Assembly (NCBI RefSeq): GCF_900109775.1
Contig: NZ_FOAX01000001.1
Span: 1,612,001 to 1,676,000 of the forward strand
Direction of reading: 5' to 3'
DNA from: Pseudoxanthomonas sp. GM95
GTDB taxonomy: Bacteria > Pseudomonadota > Gammaproteobacteria > Xanthomonadales > Xanthomonadaceae
Length of the DNA stretch: 64,000 nucleotides
Shown here in pieces: positions 22,131-30,940 of this stretch. Numbering within the stretch: position 1 is the first letter of the stretch; every line of letters starts with the position of its first letter. A model generated the notes under the pieces. That model made no database searches. It saw nothing but the letters and a program-made list of their open reading frames with translations, and was not told where the DNA came from. The translations under genes and the position numbers were made by a program.

Positions 22131-22514
22131 TTACAGACCGATCGGGGGACGAATGTCCGAAGCGGAGATTTCCGCGATGTTTGGCAACAGCACCGAACTC
22201 TGTGTATTGCAGCCCTGGACCGCTGCTACGATCAGCTCAGCCCCGGCAAGAATAGCGGTTAGGTGGCCACAGCAGTGCGAGGCATGCATCAATGCATGCA
22301 TCAGATCGCCCCCATTGCCGTCCTCATCATGCGCTGCGGCCTGCATCAGCTCTTTGGGCTCACCGCCGTCATGGATATGTTCAGCGACACCTCGCACAGC
22401 TTCATGCAGGTCGCCCACCGCGGCGAATACAGGATTGATGACCGTCGCAAGCAGCAACAGCACTAGCGCCGAAAGGCGCAGGTAGCGACGTGCACGGGAC
22501 GCGAAGCGGGTCAT
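22131..22514 (-). CDS. czcI: CzcI-like periplasmic His-rich protein
   Basis: 127 residues with a signal peptide (about 1-31, ending PVFAAVG). The mature part is rich in His (AEHIHDGG, AAAHDEDG, LMHALMHASHCCGH) with a Cys pair. These are likely metal ligands and are seen in the small proteins that lead czc operons. The function in Cupriavidus CzcI is linked to regulation of czcCBA. It is the promoter-proximal gene here and diverges from a CDF transporter at 22622. Confidence 0.75.
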   Translation of the reverse strand: MTRFASRARRYLRLSALVLLLLATVINPVFAAVGDLHEAVRGVAEHIHDGGEPKELMQAAAHDEDGNGGDLMHALMHASHCCGHLTAILAGAELIVAAVQGCNTQSSVLLPNIAEISASDIRPPIGL

Positions 22515-22621
22515 AGGTATAAGGATATATGCCGCTGTCGATGTTAGACAATTTCGTTCATAAGGTTACAAATATATAAGGCCCGCGTGCGCGGTAGCTG
22601 ATTTATTACCTGGAGAGCGAA

Positions 22622-23254
22622 ATGGGCGAGAGTTGTGGATGCGGGAAGGTCGTGGACGTTGCGGCGATGCACTCCAAGCAGCGTCGCGTCCTCACGGTGG
22701 TGCTGGCCATCAACCTGATCACCTTCGCCATGATGCTTGCTGCGGCGTGGGTTAGCCACTCCTCGTCGCTACTCTCCGGTGGACTGGACAACCTGGGCGA
22801 CGCCCTGACCTACGCGATCAGCCTTGCGGTCGTGGGCGCTTCGACCCGAGCCAAAGCTAGGGTCGCCCTCTTCAAGGGATTCTTAATCCTCGCGGCGGCG
22901 GCCGCCGTCGGTGCGCAGATCATCTGGCGGCTGCAGAACCCGGCGACACCGCTGTTCGAAGGCATGGGGCTGGCTGCGGTGCTGAACCTCGCCGCTAATG
23001 CCTGGTGCCTGGTGCTGCTCAACCCCTATCGCAACGGCGACATCAACCTGTCGTCGGCGTGGGAGTGCTCGCGAAACGATATCTACGAAGGCTTCGCGGT
23101 CGTGTTGGCCGCAGCCTGCGTATGGCTCTTCGGTGCAGGCTGGCCTGATCTGCTGATCGCCGCTGGGCTGCTTGTGCTGTTCTTGCGCTCAGCTTCGCGC
23201 GTGCTGAAGTCAGCTTGGCGTGAGAACCGTTTGATAACCTTGCCAGCGCCCTAG
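22622..23254 (+). CDS. CDF-superfamily cation transporter, short form
   Basis: 210 residues, five to six membrane helices. The N-terminus MGESCGCGK carries a CxC group, a likely metal-docking site. The first acidic membrane site is SGGLDNLGDALTYAIS and the second ECSRNDIYEGFAV. Unlike the CDF protein at 15682 it has no C-terminal cytoplasmic domain. It diverges from czcI, with a 107-base AT-rich intergenic region, and so probably answers to the same metal signal. A good TGGAGAG ribosome site precedes the ATG. Confidence 0.85.
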   Translation: MGESCGCGKVVDVAAMHSKQRRVLTVVLAINLITFAMMLAAAWVSHSSSLLSGGLDNLGDALTYAISLAVVGASTRAKARVALFKGFLILAAAAAVGAQIIWRLQNPATPLFEGMGLAAVLNLAANAWCLVLLNPYRNGDINLSSAWECSRNDIYEGFAVVLAAACVWLFGAGWPDLLIAAGLLVLFLRSASRVLKSAWRENRLITLPAP

Positions 23255-23460
23255 TTCTGTTGGTTGTTCTCATCAGGAAAGTCCGCTTGCGGCGAATTGA
23301 AGCCGACGCCTTGATGTCCCCTTTGGGTCGGTAGGAGCCACCTTCTCCGATCAATCTCGCCACGACTGGGTGTTAATTCAAGCATCCAGTTCATTTGGCG
23401 GCGGTGTCCAATGCCGTTGCCGATGAGGGTCCAGTTAACTGGCCTTTCGTACTCACTCAA
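23251..23460 (-). CDS. Possible small protein with TTG start, coupled to 23457-24086
   Basis: 69 residues. The start TTG overlaps the stop of the upstream gene (TTGA), and the reading frame ends where the convergent CDF gene ends. The product begins MSEYERPVNWTLIGNGIG and contains RRQMNWMLELTPSRGEIDRRRWLLP; it is basic, Trp-rich and without membrane segments. The overlap and amino-acid make-up argue for a real gene. A start codon of TTG and lack of a recognised family argue against. It could be a coupled accessory protein. Confidence 0.35.
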   Translation of the reverse strand: MSEYERPVNWTLIGNGIGHRRQMNWMLELTPSRGEIDRRRWLLPTQRGHQGVGFNSPQADFPDENNQQN

Positions 23461-24086
23461 GTACTGGGTTTTGCGCTCAGCAGCTGCGGGTATTGCGCCG
23501 CAGTCTGCAGGACTAGGCGCTGCAGGTTCGGCACGCCTGTCAGGATCGCGGCCTGCATTGCGGTGAACACCAGCAGCCCATTGATGTTCAACAGAACATT
23601 GAACAGCAGTTCCGACGAAAGCCCGGACCTGTGGCTTGAAATCGCATGAATACCTGCGTGGGCATAGGAATTGAGCGCCTGCCAGTTGTAGGCCTTGAAT
23701 TCGACCAAGGTTTCCAGCGGCTCCGGCGGCGCCTTCCCTACCAGGGCATCCATCATCTTGGCGGTGGTGGGCAAATGCTTGGCTGCCTGCTCGCTTCCCG
23801 CAGTGAGGTCGGCGCCAAGCTTGCCAACCTGCTCATCGCTTGCCGCGTAAAGCACCCAAACTGCGCGCAGGACGGCTTCGAACTGGGCTCGATGTAGCAT
23901 CGCAGCAGAGGGCAGAAGGCCGCAGGCCAGCGCCAGCTTTGCTCCTTCGCCGTGCTCAAAGGCAAGCGAACACGACAAGTTGGAGACCCTGAACCGCTCA
24001 CGCTCATCATAGATCGGCCGGGCCACGAGCTGGATCACGTTGCCGGCGAGCGCATGGGATTGATCGAACAGCGTGTCCAAGTCCAT
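23457..24086 (-). CDS. DUF5677/DUF6988-like helical hypothetical protein
   Basis: 209 residues, soluble and almost all helical. The core HRAQFEAVLRAVWVLYAASD and the later AHAGIHAIS resemble families of unknown function annotated DUF5677 or DUF6988, which carry conserved His/Arg residues in a four-helix bundle. The name is from memory of the pattern and is tentative. It stands alone on the minus strand with 242 bases of non-coding DNA upstream; those contain the divergent promoter region for the S41-like gene. Confidence 0.6.
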   Translation of the reverse strand: MDLDTLFDQSHALAGNVIQLVARPIYDERERFRVSNLSCSLAFEHGEGAKLALACGLLPSAAMLHRAQFEAVLRAVWVLYAASDEQVGKLGADLTAGSEQAAKHLPTTAKMMDALVGKAPPEPLETLVEFKAYNWQALNSYAHAGIHAISSHRSGLSSELLFNVLLNINGLLVFTAMQAAILTGVPNLQRLVLQTAAQYPQLLSAKPST

Positions 24087-24328
24087 CTATCGCAGGTCTC
24101 ATTTTCAAGGATGCCAAGTACACCAGAGGACGATAAATCAGGTGGCAATGATCGGCACGCTGGGTCATGCTTACGTCTTACAAGGACGCATCGAGCATTA
24201 GCAGCTGGCATCGTGGCAACTACCGATGCTTTCGTCCCGTGCTTGCTCTACTCCGCTGCGCAGTGTGGGGACATCTGCTGATGCATGCAGCCATTCGGCC
24301 AAGTCGGTGCACTACATGGAGGTGAAAG

Positions 24329-25714
24329 TTGTTTCAAGCCGAAAAGTTGGGCCTAGCAATTCTCATTGCTGGTCTGTGTTTAACGCCTAGCGCGTTCGCA
24401 GCTGAAGACGTTACCCACAAGACCGTCAACGAAAAGATGGGATATCAGAGTTCGTCAGCAGGCGAGCCCCTGAGTGATCTTGGTGCTCAAGTGACGATGT
24501 CGGCTGCTCATGCCGATGGAAAAGCATATGGCGGGATCATTTATCGGACCAGCCCTCGCCCCTGGGTCAACAAGCTTGTACAACTGTCTGCGCTAGTTAC
24601 GTCAACGCCAGGTGCAATGCCGGCAATGTGGTTGAGGGCAGACGGAAGTTCGGGAAAACCTCTCAGGTTCGTCACTTCGGCAGGTTCGGACGTCCCTACT
24701 GACGGCCATCTCAGCGTTGACTTGCGAATTCCTCCGGATGCGACAAGCATTGCATTCGGTGTTGTTATGCATGGGCCTGGAAGTACAACAGCAATGGGTC
24801 TCAAGCTTGTGGAAACCGAGGACACTCTGCAAGGAAGTTCAGCAAGCGCAAAGCAAGTCTACGATGCAGCACTCCAGGTCGTCTTGGAGAGCGCCTACTG
24901 GGCAAGCAACCTCAGCAAGAATCTATTTGACTCCAAGCCTGAATTATCAGGTGAAGCGGGCTCGGGCTATCAGGCTCAGAAAGCAATACAAGCGCTTTTG
25001 CGAGAGCTCAATGACTCCCATAGCTTCTATCAGAGTGCTGAGGTGGCGCGCCATTACTCCAAGTCTGGTGGCGATCCGGGCGCGGCTGAGGTGAAGCTAA
25101 TGGACGGAGGTGTCGGCTATGTTTCAGTGCCGACCGTCCCTGGTTCTAATCGTGATCTAGCTAAGAAGTTCGCAGATCAGATCGGCCAACAGCTGAAGGA
25201 TCTCAACGGCAGCGCTCGTTGCGGCTGGATTGTTGATCTGAGGAAAAATCGTGGGGGCAGTATGTGGCCCATGATCTCAGCGCTCAGTATTTTCTTTGAC
25301 GAAGAGCGATTGGGAGGATTTAAATATCGCAATGGCGACATCAACTGGTGGTCCATCCAGTCTCCGCTGGTGACTTTCGTCTCCGGCGTATCGGATGCAA
25401 AGGATGCGCGGATTGCCGTTCTACTGGGGCCGAGAACTAGCAGTTCGGGTGAAGCAACCGCTTTGGCATTCATTGGAAGGAAGGACACGCGGAGCTTTGG
25501 CGCTCCGACCAGTGGACAAGCGAGTGCAAACAGGAAATTCACGCTTCCTGATAGCAGTGCCATCTATCTGACCACAGGCATTGACGTGGACCGATCAGGT
25601 CACGAAGTTGGAGCACGTATCGTTCCAGACGTGCTTCTACCCAACGACATTGTGTCCAACAGTGCGGTGCCTCAAGACGCCATAACGTGGCTGACTTCTT
25701 CTTGCGTTAAGTGA
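24329..25714 (+). CDS. Secreted S41-family (tail-specific) peptidase-like protein
   Basis: 461 residues. The start is TTG at 24329, immediately after an excellent GGAGGTGAAAG site; no in-frame ATG fits better. A signal peptide ends near SAFAAED. Residues 40-150 look like a beta-sandwich domain (GKAYGGIIYR ... IAFGVVMHG). The S41 catalytic domain follows, with the beta strand GVGYVSVPTV, then WIVDLRKNRGG and the nucleophile region GPRTSSSGEATALAF (Ser near 372). It ends in GARIVPD. No PDZ domain is visible. Base composition is lower in GC than neighbours, suggesting acquisition. Confidence 0.8.
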   Translation: MFQAEKLGLAILIAGLCLTPSAFAAEDVTHKTVNEKMGYQSSSAGEPLSDLGAQVTMSAAHADGKAYGGIIYRTSPRPWVNKLVQLSALVTSTPGAMPAMWLRADGSSGKPLRFVTSAGSDVPTDGHLSVDLRIPPDATSIAFGVVMHGPGSTTAMGLKLVETEDTLQGSSASAKQVYDAALQVVLESAYWASNLSKNLFDSKPELSGEAGSGYQAQKAIQALLRELNDSHSFYQSAEVARHYSKSGGDPGAAEVKLMDGGVGYVSVPTVPGSNRDLAKKFADQIGQQLKDLNGSARCGWIVDLRKNRGGSMWPMISALSIFFDEERLGGFKYRNGDINWWSIQSPLVTFVSGVSDAKDARIAVLLGPRTSSSGEATALAFIGRKDTRSFGAPTSGQASANRKFTLPDSSAIYLTTGIDVDRSGHEVGARIVPDVLLPNDIVSNSAVPQDAITWLTSSCVK

Positions 25715-25834
25715 TTAGCGAGAGTTTTCGTTATCGGCCACGGTCTACAGATCAGACACGATGACGACTATCGGCCGCCAGAAGCAGATCTCAGTACGTC
25801 GCGAATGCTCGATCAGCATAGCGACTCCGTTCTC

Positions 25835-26185
25835 CTATTTATCGGCGCTAGCTGCAACGTCATAAGCTTCCAGCGCGCGCAGCGAGAACACGTAGGCAGC
25901 TCCAGCGTTGACTTGTATAGCGGTAGCCAAAGCCTGCGCCAATTCTTCCTCGCTGGCGCCTGCATTTTGTGCCGCTTGAGTGTGGGTACCGATGCAGCCA
26001 TCGCAGCGAAGCGTTATGGCGACCGCCACGGCGATCAGCTCACGCGTCTTGGGGTCGAGTGCGTCGGACGCTGCCGTAGCAGCACTGAGCCCCTGGTAAG
26101 CACCGAGCATCTTTGGGTGCTTCTTGCCTAAGCGTCCGAACGCTTTGGTGACTGCAGGGACATAGTCGGACCAATTGAGCAGCAT
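25835..26185 (-). CDS. AhpD-like carboxymuconolactone decarboxylase-family protein
   Basis: 116 residues. The redox motif CDGCIGTH (Cys61, Cys64, His68) matches the AhpD/CMD family (CxxCxxxH). These proteins act as alkylhydroperoxidases or thiol carriers. The typical ending NAGASEEELAQAL ... AIQVNAGAAYVFS is present. It follows the chloroperoxidase-like gene by 164 bases in the same direction, and may be the fourth gene of the HxlR-linked operon or have its own promoter. Confidence 0.88.
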   Translation of the reverse strand: MLLNWSDYVPAVTKAFGRLGKKHPKMLGAYQGLSAATAASDALDPKTRELIAVAVAITLRCDGCIGTHTQAAQNAGASEEELAQALATAIQVNAGAAYVFSLRALEAYDVAASADK

Positions 26186-26349
26186 CGCTTTGCTCCTTTG
26201 AGTGAAAGAAGTGACGTGCGCCCTGAGGGTGGTATGACACGGTGGTGGATGGGAGGGGACATCCGCCGCCGCTGCGATTAACCACAGGACGCACGTCGAT
26301 TGAACAAGGTGGGTGCCTGGACTTCTCAGCTTCCAGCCATGGGACGCAG

Positions 26350-27174
26350 TCAGGCCCTCGCGAACTCAAGCAGGTCGGCGTTGAACTGCGCGGCGTGGGT
26401 GATGGTCAGGCCATGCGGGGCACCGGTGTAGATCTTCAGGCGTGCGTCCTTGACGATCTCGGCCGAGAGCTTGCCCGAGGCATCGATCGGCACGATCTGG
26501 TCGTCGTTGCCGTGGATCACCAGGGTCGGCTTGTCGATCTTCTTCAGGTCGGCGGTGTAGTCGACTTCGGAGAACTCGCGCACGCAGTCGTACTGGCCCT
26601 TCACGCCACCGGCCATGCCCTGCAGCCAGAAGCTGTCGCGCATGCCTTGAGTGACCTTGTTGCCGTCGCGGTTGGCGCCGAAGAACGGTCCGCTAAGATC
26701 CTGATAGAACTGCGAGCGGTCGCCTGCCACGCCGGCACGGATGCTGTCGAACACCTCGATCGGTGTCCCATTTGGGTTGGCATCGGTCCTAAGCATCAGC
26801 GGCGGCACCGCACCGACCAGGACCATCTTGGCCACGCGCTTGCTGCCATGGCGGCCGACGTAGTGGCTGATCTCGCCACCGCCAGTGGAATGGCCAACCA
26901 GAATCGCGTCGGTGACGTTAGCCGCTTCCAGCACCGCGGCTAGGTCGTCGGCGTAGGTGTCCATGTCGTTGCCGGCCCAGGTCTGGCTGGAGCGGCCGTG
27001 GCTGCGGCGGTCATGGGCGATCACGCGATAGCCGTGCTGACCCATGAATAGGATCTGCGGGTCCCAGGCATCGGATGACAGCGGCCAGCCATGCGCGAAC
27101 ACGATGGGCTGGCCGGTGCCCCAATCCTTGAAGAAGATCCGGGCGCCGTCTTTGACGGTTACGAATTCGGACAT
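26350..27174 (-). CDS. Cofactor-free chloroperoxidase/esterase-type alpha/beta hydrolase
   Basis: 274 residues from ATG 27174 with AGGAG upstream. The family start [19 protein letters not shown] and full length match non-haem chloroperoxidases. Triad: Ser96 in VGHSTGGGE, Asp in [11 protein letters not shown] (about 225), and His in YTGAPHGL (about 254). Such enzymes behave as esterases or perhydrolases; halogenation is a side reaction. It is cytoplasmic. It follows an SDR gene by 31 bases, and that gap contains an 11-base G/C homopolymer. Confidence 0.88.
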   Translation of the reverse strand: MSEFVTVKDGARIFFKDWGTGQPIVFAHGWPLSSDAWDPQILFMGQHGYRVIAHDRRSHGRSSQTWAGNDMDTYADDLAAVLEAANVTDAILVGHSTGGGEISHYVGRHGSKRVAKMVLVGAVPPLMLRTDANPNGTPIEVFDSIRAGVAGDRSQFYQDLSGPFFGANRDGNKVTQGMRDSFWLQGMAGGVKGQYDCVREFSEVDYTADLKKIDKPTLVIHGNDDQIVPIDASGKLSAEIVKDARLKIYTGAPHGLTITHAAQFNADLLEFARA

Positions 27175-27187
27175 CACACACTCCTGT

Positions 27188-27198
27188 GGGGGGGGGGG
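27188..27198. repeat. 11-base homopolymer (G on +, C on transcribed strand)
   Basis: Eleven consecutive Gs lie between the SDR stop and the chloroperoxidase ribosome site. Slippage here would not change a protein frame but could change intercistronic spacing or mRNA structure. It might also be a read-length uncertainty. Confidence 0.8.
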
Positions 27199-27205
27199 CA
27201 TTGCA

Positions 27206-28003
27206 TCAGTTCGATTGGACGCGGTAACGCGTGGGCACTTCGCTGCGCGAGAGGTTGGGCGCCATGGCACGGCGTGCAGCATGCATTGCCTCGAACTGGC
27301 CGGCATCAGGCAACGGTGGGATGGTCACGGGCTCCTTGCGATCGAAACCGACCAGTGCAGCATCCACCATGTCTCCAACTTCCATCAGGAACCCAGGGGG
27401 AAATTCGTCCATATCGCGCCCGGCCTTGCCCCACAGTTCGGTGCGCGTGGCGCCAGGCAGTACGGCCTGGATCTGCACGCCCTGCGGGCCAAGCTGAGCG
27501 GCCATGGCCTGACTGAGGTTGAGCAGGTAAGCCTTGGTCCCGCTGTAGATGCCCTCGAACATCTCCGGCGCCAGCGCAAGCACCGAGGACAGGTTGACGA
27601 TGCCGCCATGGCCGCGTGCAACAAATACCTTTGCCGCGACGGCCGCCAAGCGCGTGGGCGCGGTGACGTTCAAGGCGATGATGCGTACGAATTCCTCTGC
27701 CCCGTTCTCCAGCAAGCCGCCCTTGAGCGACATGCCGGCATTGTTGACCAGCAGCGTGACGTCGCCCTGCTGCAGGCGGTGCTCGACAGCCGTGACGTCA
27801 TTCGGCTGGGTGAGGTCGGCAGGCAGGATTTCGACGTCTGGGGCCCCGGCCTGCCTTAGCGCGCTGACCTGGGCCTGCATGCGTGCTTGGTCGCGTGCCA
27901 CCAGGATCAGGCGATAGCCACGTCTGGCCAGGCGATCGGCATACACCGCGCCGATCCCCGTCGAAGCACCAGTGATCAGCGCGGTCTGCACATCAGATGA
28001 CAT
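27206..28003 (-). CDS. Short-chain dehydrogenase/reductase
   Basis: 265 residues. Cofactor loop TGASTGIG (11-18), NNAG, catalytic Ser in LSSVLAL, and the active-site pair in [10 protein letters not shown] (Tyr and Lys four residues apart). VARDQARM after the second strand favours NADP(H). It lies 30 bases after the quinone-reductase-like gene and 31 before the chloroperoxidase-like gene, in one operon probably controlled by the divergent HxlR regulator. The substrate is unknown; carbonyl detoxification is a reasonable guess. Confidence 0.9.
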   Translation of the reverse strand: MSSDVQTALITGASTGIGAVYADRLARRGYRLILVARDQARMQAQVSALRQAGAPDVEILPADLTQPNDVTAVEHRLQQGDVTLLVNNAGMSLKGGLLENGAEEFVRIIALNVTAPTRLAAVAAKVFVARGHGGIVNLSSVLALAPEMFEGIYSGTKAYLLNLSQAMAAQLGPQGVQIQAVLPGATRTELWGKAGRDMDEFPPGFLMEVGDMVDAALVGFDRKEPVTIPPLPDAGQFEAMHAARRAMAPNLSRSEVPTRYRVQSN

Positions 28004-28033
28004 TGAGGACTCCTATGTGGCTGCGGATCAACA

Positions 28034-29020
28034 TCAGCGATTGACGTTCACCAGGGTGCGTCCCTTGCGGCTCCCGCCCAGCATCTGCCTTGCCGTATCC
28101 GGCACCGCGTCGAGCGGGATTTCGCTGAGCGTAGACGCCAGCAGGTTCAGGTCTAGATCGGATGCAAGCCGCTTCCACGCCTGCTCGCGCAGTCCGTGCG
28201 GCGCCTGCACCGAATCGATGCCGGCGAGGGTGACCCCGCGCAGGATGAAGGGCAGCACCGTGGCTGGCAGTTCGCGCCCTCCGACAAAGCCGCAGGTAGT
28301 GACGGCACCGCGATACGACGTCTGCGCAAGCACATTCGCCAAGGTCTGCCCACCGACCGAGTCAATCGCGCCGGCCCAGCGCTCGGCCGCCACCGGCGGC
28401 CCGGGCTGGCTGAGCTTTTCGCGGGCAATGACCTCGGCGGCGCCCAGCTTCCTGAGATAGTCTGCTTCGGCTGGCTTGCCTGAAGATGCCACCACGCGAT
28501 AGCCCAGCGCGGCCAGTAGTGCGATGGCGACCGAACCGACGCCGCCAGTGGCACCGGTGACCAGGACCTCGCCGCGCGCCGGCGTGAGTCCGGCCTGCTC
28601 CAGCGCCAGCACGCTGAGCATCGCTGTTAGGCCCGCCGTCCCGATAGCCATGGCATTGCGCGTGTCAATGGCGTCAGGCAGGTTGATCAGCCAGTCGCCC
28701 GGAACGCGGGCACGCTGGGCAAATCCGCCATTGTGGGTCTGGCTCAGGTTCCAGCCAGTGGCGACCACGGAATCGCCAGGCTTGAAGTGCGGGTCCTGCG
28801 AAGCCGTCACGGTGCCGGCAAAATCGATCCCCGGCACCAATGGGAAGGACTGGATGATGTTGAATCCTGCGAGCGCGATAGCATCCTTGTAATTGAGGTT
28901 GGACCACGCGATGTCCACGTCGACATTTCCGTCGACCAACGCGTCGTCCTGCAGGGTTTCCAACTTAGTGGTGACTTCGCCCTCGGATGAGCGCGAAGCG
29001 AGCAAGGCACGAAAGGACAT
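28034..29020 (-). CDS. MDR-family oxidoreductase of the YhdH/AcuI type
   Basis: 328 residues from ATG 29020 (the family start MSFRALLASR; the in-frame extension upstream is non-coding). The GroES-like domain carries NYKDAIAL and VPGIDFAGTV. The Rossmann domain has the NADPH loop VTGATGGVGSVAIALL. There are no zinc-binding cysteines. YhdH/AcuI enzymes reduce acryloyl-CoA and similar activated alkenes. It is the first gene of a four-gene minus-strand operon and diverges from an HxlR-type regulator. Confidence 0.9.
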   Translation of the reverse strand: MSFRALLASRSSEGEVTTKLETLQDDALVDGNVDVDIAWSNLNYKDAIALAGFNIIQSFPLVPGIDFAGTVTASQDPHFKPGDSVVATGWNLSQTHNGGFAQRARVPGDWLINLPDAIDTRNAMAIGTAGLTAMLSVLALEQAGLTPARGEVLVTGATGGVGSVAIALLAALGYRVVASSGKPAEADYLRKLGAAEVIAREKLSQPGPPVAAERWAGAIDSVGGQTLANVLAQTSYRGAVTTCGFVGGRELPATVLPFILRGVTLAGIDSVQAPHGLREQAWKRLASDLDLNLLASTLSEIPLDAVPDTARQMLGGSRKGRTLVNVNR

Positions 29021-29151
29021 TCGGCGAGCGCCTGTGTTGTAAGCGATCGCCGAACTATAGGATTGCAGGATGCGCTTCGTAAGAACGCACAAATTGCATC
29101 GCAACTATCATTTTTGTAAGTACACCCCACTGCACCACGCGAGGTTTCCCC

Positions 29152-29547
29152 ATGCGCCTAAGACAACGCAATCCTAAGAGCGGCTGTGCCGTGGAACTTA
29201 CGGTGTCGCTGATCAGCGGCATCTGGAAGCCAATCCTGCTCTTCCACATCCTCACGGAGAAACGTCGCTTCATGGAGTTGTGTCGTTTGGTCCCCGACGC
29301 GACCCAGCGCATGCTGACCCTGCAGCTGCGCGAGCTTGAGGCGGACGGGCTTGTGATCCGGCATGTCTATCCGGAGGTCCCGCCTCGCGTTGAATATGAA
29401 GCCACACCGCTCGCGCGCACCTTGATCCCACTCCTGTACGACCTACGCGCGTGGGGTGAGCGATATCAAGCAAAGCAGGTGAAGCAAGAATCTCTTCGTT
29501 CGGAAAAAGAGGATGTCGATTCCGCGATGTTGGACGGCATCACCTAG
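29152..29547 (+). CDS. HxlR-family transcriptional regulator with Cys12
   Basis: 131 residues. It has the HxlR winged helix: WKPILLFHIL (helix 1), RRFMELCRLVPDATQRMLTLQLRELEADGLV (recognition helix and wing) and RVEYEATPLARTL. A cysteine sits at position 12 (SGCAVELTVSLISG), just before helix 1. Relatives such as YodB, QorR and HypR sense quinones, diamide or hypochlorite through a Cys in this place. The divergent gene is a quinone-reductase-type enzyme. I infer that it represses that operon and responds to electrophiles. The 131-base gap contains TTGTAAG twice (near 29037 and 29113), possible half-sites. Confidence 0.88.
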   Translation: MRLRQRNPKSGCAVELTVSLISGIWKPILLFHILTEKRRFMELCRLVPDATQRMLTLQLRELEADGLVIRHVYPEVPPRVEYEATPLARTLIPLLYDLRAWGERYQAKQVKQESLRSEKEDVDSAMLDGIT

Positions 29548-29564
29548 GACAAGCTGAGCAAACC

Positions 29565-29592
29565 GCGACCGCCATGTTGACTCCGCGGTCGC
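29565..29592 (+). terminator. GC hairpin after the HxlR gene
   Basis: GCGACCGC (29565-29572) and GCGGTCGC (29585-29592) form an eight-pair stem with a 12-base loop, 17 bases after the stop codon. There is no T-run after it, so termination is possible but not certain. Confidence 0.35.
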
Positions 29593-29617
29593 TGTCGATT
29601 TCCGGTGCTGCTCACAC

Positions 29618-29643
29618 GGTCCGCTATCGGCCAGAAGCGGACC
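29618..29643. repeat. GGTCCGCT palindrome, second clear copy
   Basis: GGTCCGCT (29618-29625) pairs perfectly with AGCGGACC (29636-29643) around ATCGGCCAGA. The arms and the CGGCC loop match the element at 10110-10133. Worn relatives occur near 740, 14320, 25770, 32045-32085, 44910 and 55460. Confidence 0.6.
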
Positions 29644-29735
29644 TCGGCCATGAAGGCAGCAGAAGGAATCAAGACAACGCCCTTCCCAGGTATCCACGCC
29701 ATGGCATTTTTGTCCGAACCCGGCCATTCAAAAGC

Positions 29736-30317
29736 CTAGTTGAAAGCCGGCTCAGGCAGGACATATTTGTCCTGCAATTCAAAGGGAAATTGTTGTCGCG
29801 AGCTCTGGCGAACAGGCTTGCCCTCTAGCGAGGCAGGTCTGAATTTCCAAGTTCTTATGGCACGCAGGGAAGCTTCAGAGAATGCCAAGTTGGTAGCTGA
29901 CTCAACCACAGGATCGACGACAGATCCGCTCTCATCGATGGTGAAAACTACTGTTGCCTGACCGGTTACGTCAAATCCGATGAGCTCCAGTGGATAGACC
30001 GGGGCTTCGCCGGCCAGAAGTTCAGGCAGTCTGTCGCAACGTCCAGAGTCACAGTAGTGCTCTAGGCCCTGGGCTTCCATCATCTTGTTGTAGACGGCAA
30101 CATCTACAGGCGTGCCATTAGGCGTTTCAACCGAGAACCTGTAATCGACCGGCATAGCACTCCCGGCTAAGCTTGCGGTTTCTTGGTGTCCTAGTGCAGC
30201 GGCGCACAAAGGAAGCATGACTCCGAGAATCGCGAGAGGAAATATTTGAATGCGATACGATTCACTTTTCTTGCGCAAATTTGGAGGTTGCGCGCCTATG
30301 ACATTTGCCGTTCGCAT
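29736..30317 (-). CDS. TonB C-terminal-domain protein
   Basis: 193 residues. A hydrophobic stretch (about 25-44, FPLAILGVMLPLCAAALG) after a basic head could be a signal peptide or an anchor. The C-terminal 80 residues have the TonB/TonB2 pattern. It reads YPLELIGFDVTGQATVVFTIDESGSV, then SEASLRAIRTWKFRPASLEGKPV. There is no Pro-rich spacer, so it is not a full TonB energy transducer. A Cys pair (HYCDSGRCD) is in the middle. No ExbB/ExbD genes are adjacent. The region is lower in GC than average. Confidence 0.75.
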   Translation of the reverse strand: MRTANVIGAQPPNLRKKSESYRIQIFPLAILGVMLPLCAAALGHQETASLAGSAMPVDYRFSVETPNGTPVDVAVYNKMMEAQGLEHYCDSGRCDRLPELLAGEAPVYPLELIGFDVTGQATVVFTIDESGSVVDPVVESATNLAFSEASLRAIRTWKFRPASLEGKPVRQSSRQQFPFELQDKYVLPEPAFN

Positions 30318-30520
30318 TTCCCAAGAATCCTTTTGTGGGCTGCAGATTGAATGATCTCGATCTCAGATTTCCTGAAACATTCATCTAACCGAGGGATGCT
30401 TTATGGGCCCGATGCTGCCACGACATCAAGACGGCCGCCAACGGCTAGATGTGGACTTTTGCCAACGATTGAGTGACGCCAGGCCACGAAGCAGCGTCGG
30501 CATGAGAGGAATGTTGGCTG

Positions 30521-30940
30521 TTATTCCCGCCACCAAGCGACCTGATGCTTGGCTTGATCCCAATACAGGTGGATCGGGTCACACTCGCCGTCGTCCAGGA
30601 CAAGGCCTCTCGCGGAGGTGTTTTTCCGGCATCCCTCATGAGCGCCCTGACCAGAAGTCTCAGGGGCACACTCCAACTTCTCCACCTCCAGCGTGACAGG
30701 AAGACTGCATATCGCGTCTTGGCGGCCTGGATCTACACCGAAAGAGAGCTTCTGCCGACCGCCAGCGAGCGTCGGACCTCGCACCAGTACTGCGACCTCG
30801 CCGGGGTGTTGCTGCAGCTCGACCATTTCGGCTTTGCCATCGCCATCCAGGTCGACCTGAAGTGCATCGCCTACTCGGGCAGCACCAGTCGCCGTGAGTA
30901 GCGCGAGACATGATCCAAGGAGTGCTGGCAGCCTTTTCAT
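30521..30940 (-). CDS. Secreted hypothetical protein with DxDGDG loop
   Basis: 139 residues from ATG 30940. A signal peptide (MKRLPALLGSCLALLTATGA) leads to VDLDGDGKAEMVEL, a calcium-binding-like loop of the FG-GAP/EF-hand kind, and a small beta-rich domain with four cysteines (ICSLP, LECAP, GCRK, ECDP) that may form disulphides. The family is not recognised. A longer start upstream is possible but the signal peptide argues for this one. The 203 bases beyond its 3' end hold a worn repeat-like sequence and no gene. Confidence 0.55.
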   Translation of the reverse strand: MKRLPALLGSCLALLTATGAARVGDALQVDLDGDGKAEMVELQQHPGEVAVLVRGPTLAGGRQKLSFGVDPGRQDAICSLPVTLEVEKLECAPETSGQGAHEGCRKNTSARGLVLDDGECDPIHLYWDQAKHQVAWWRE

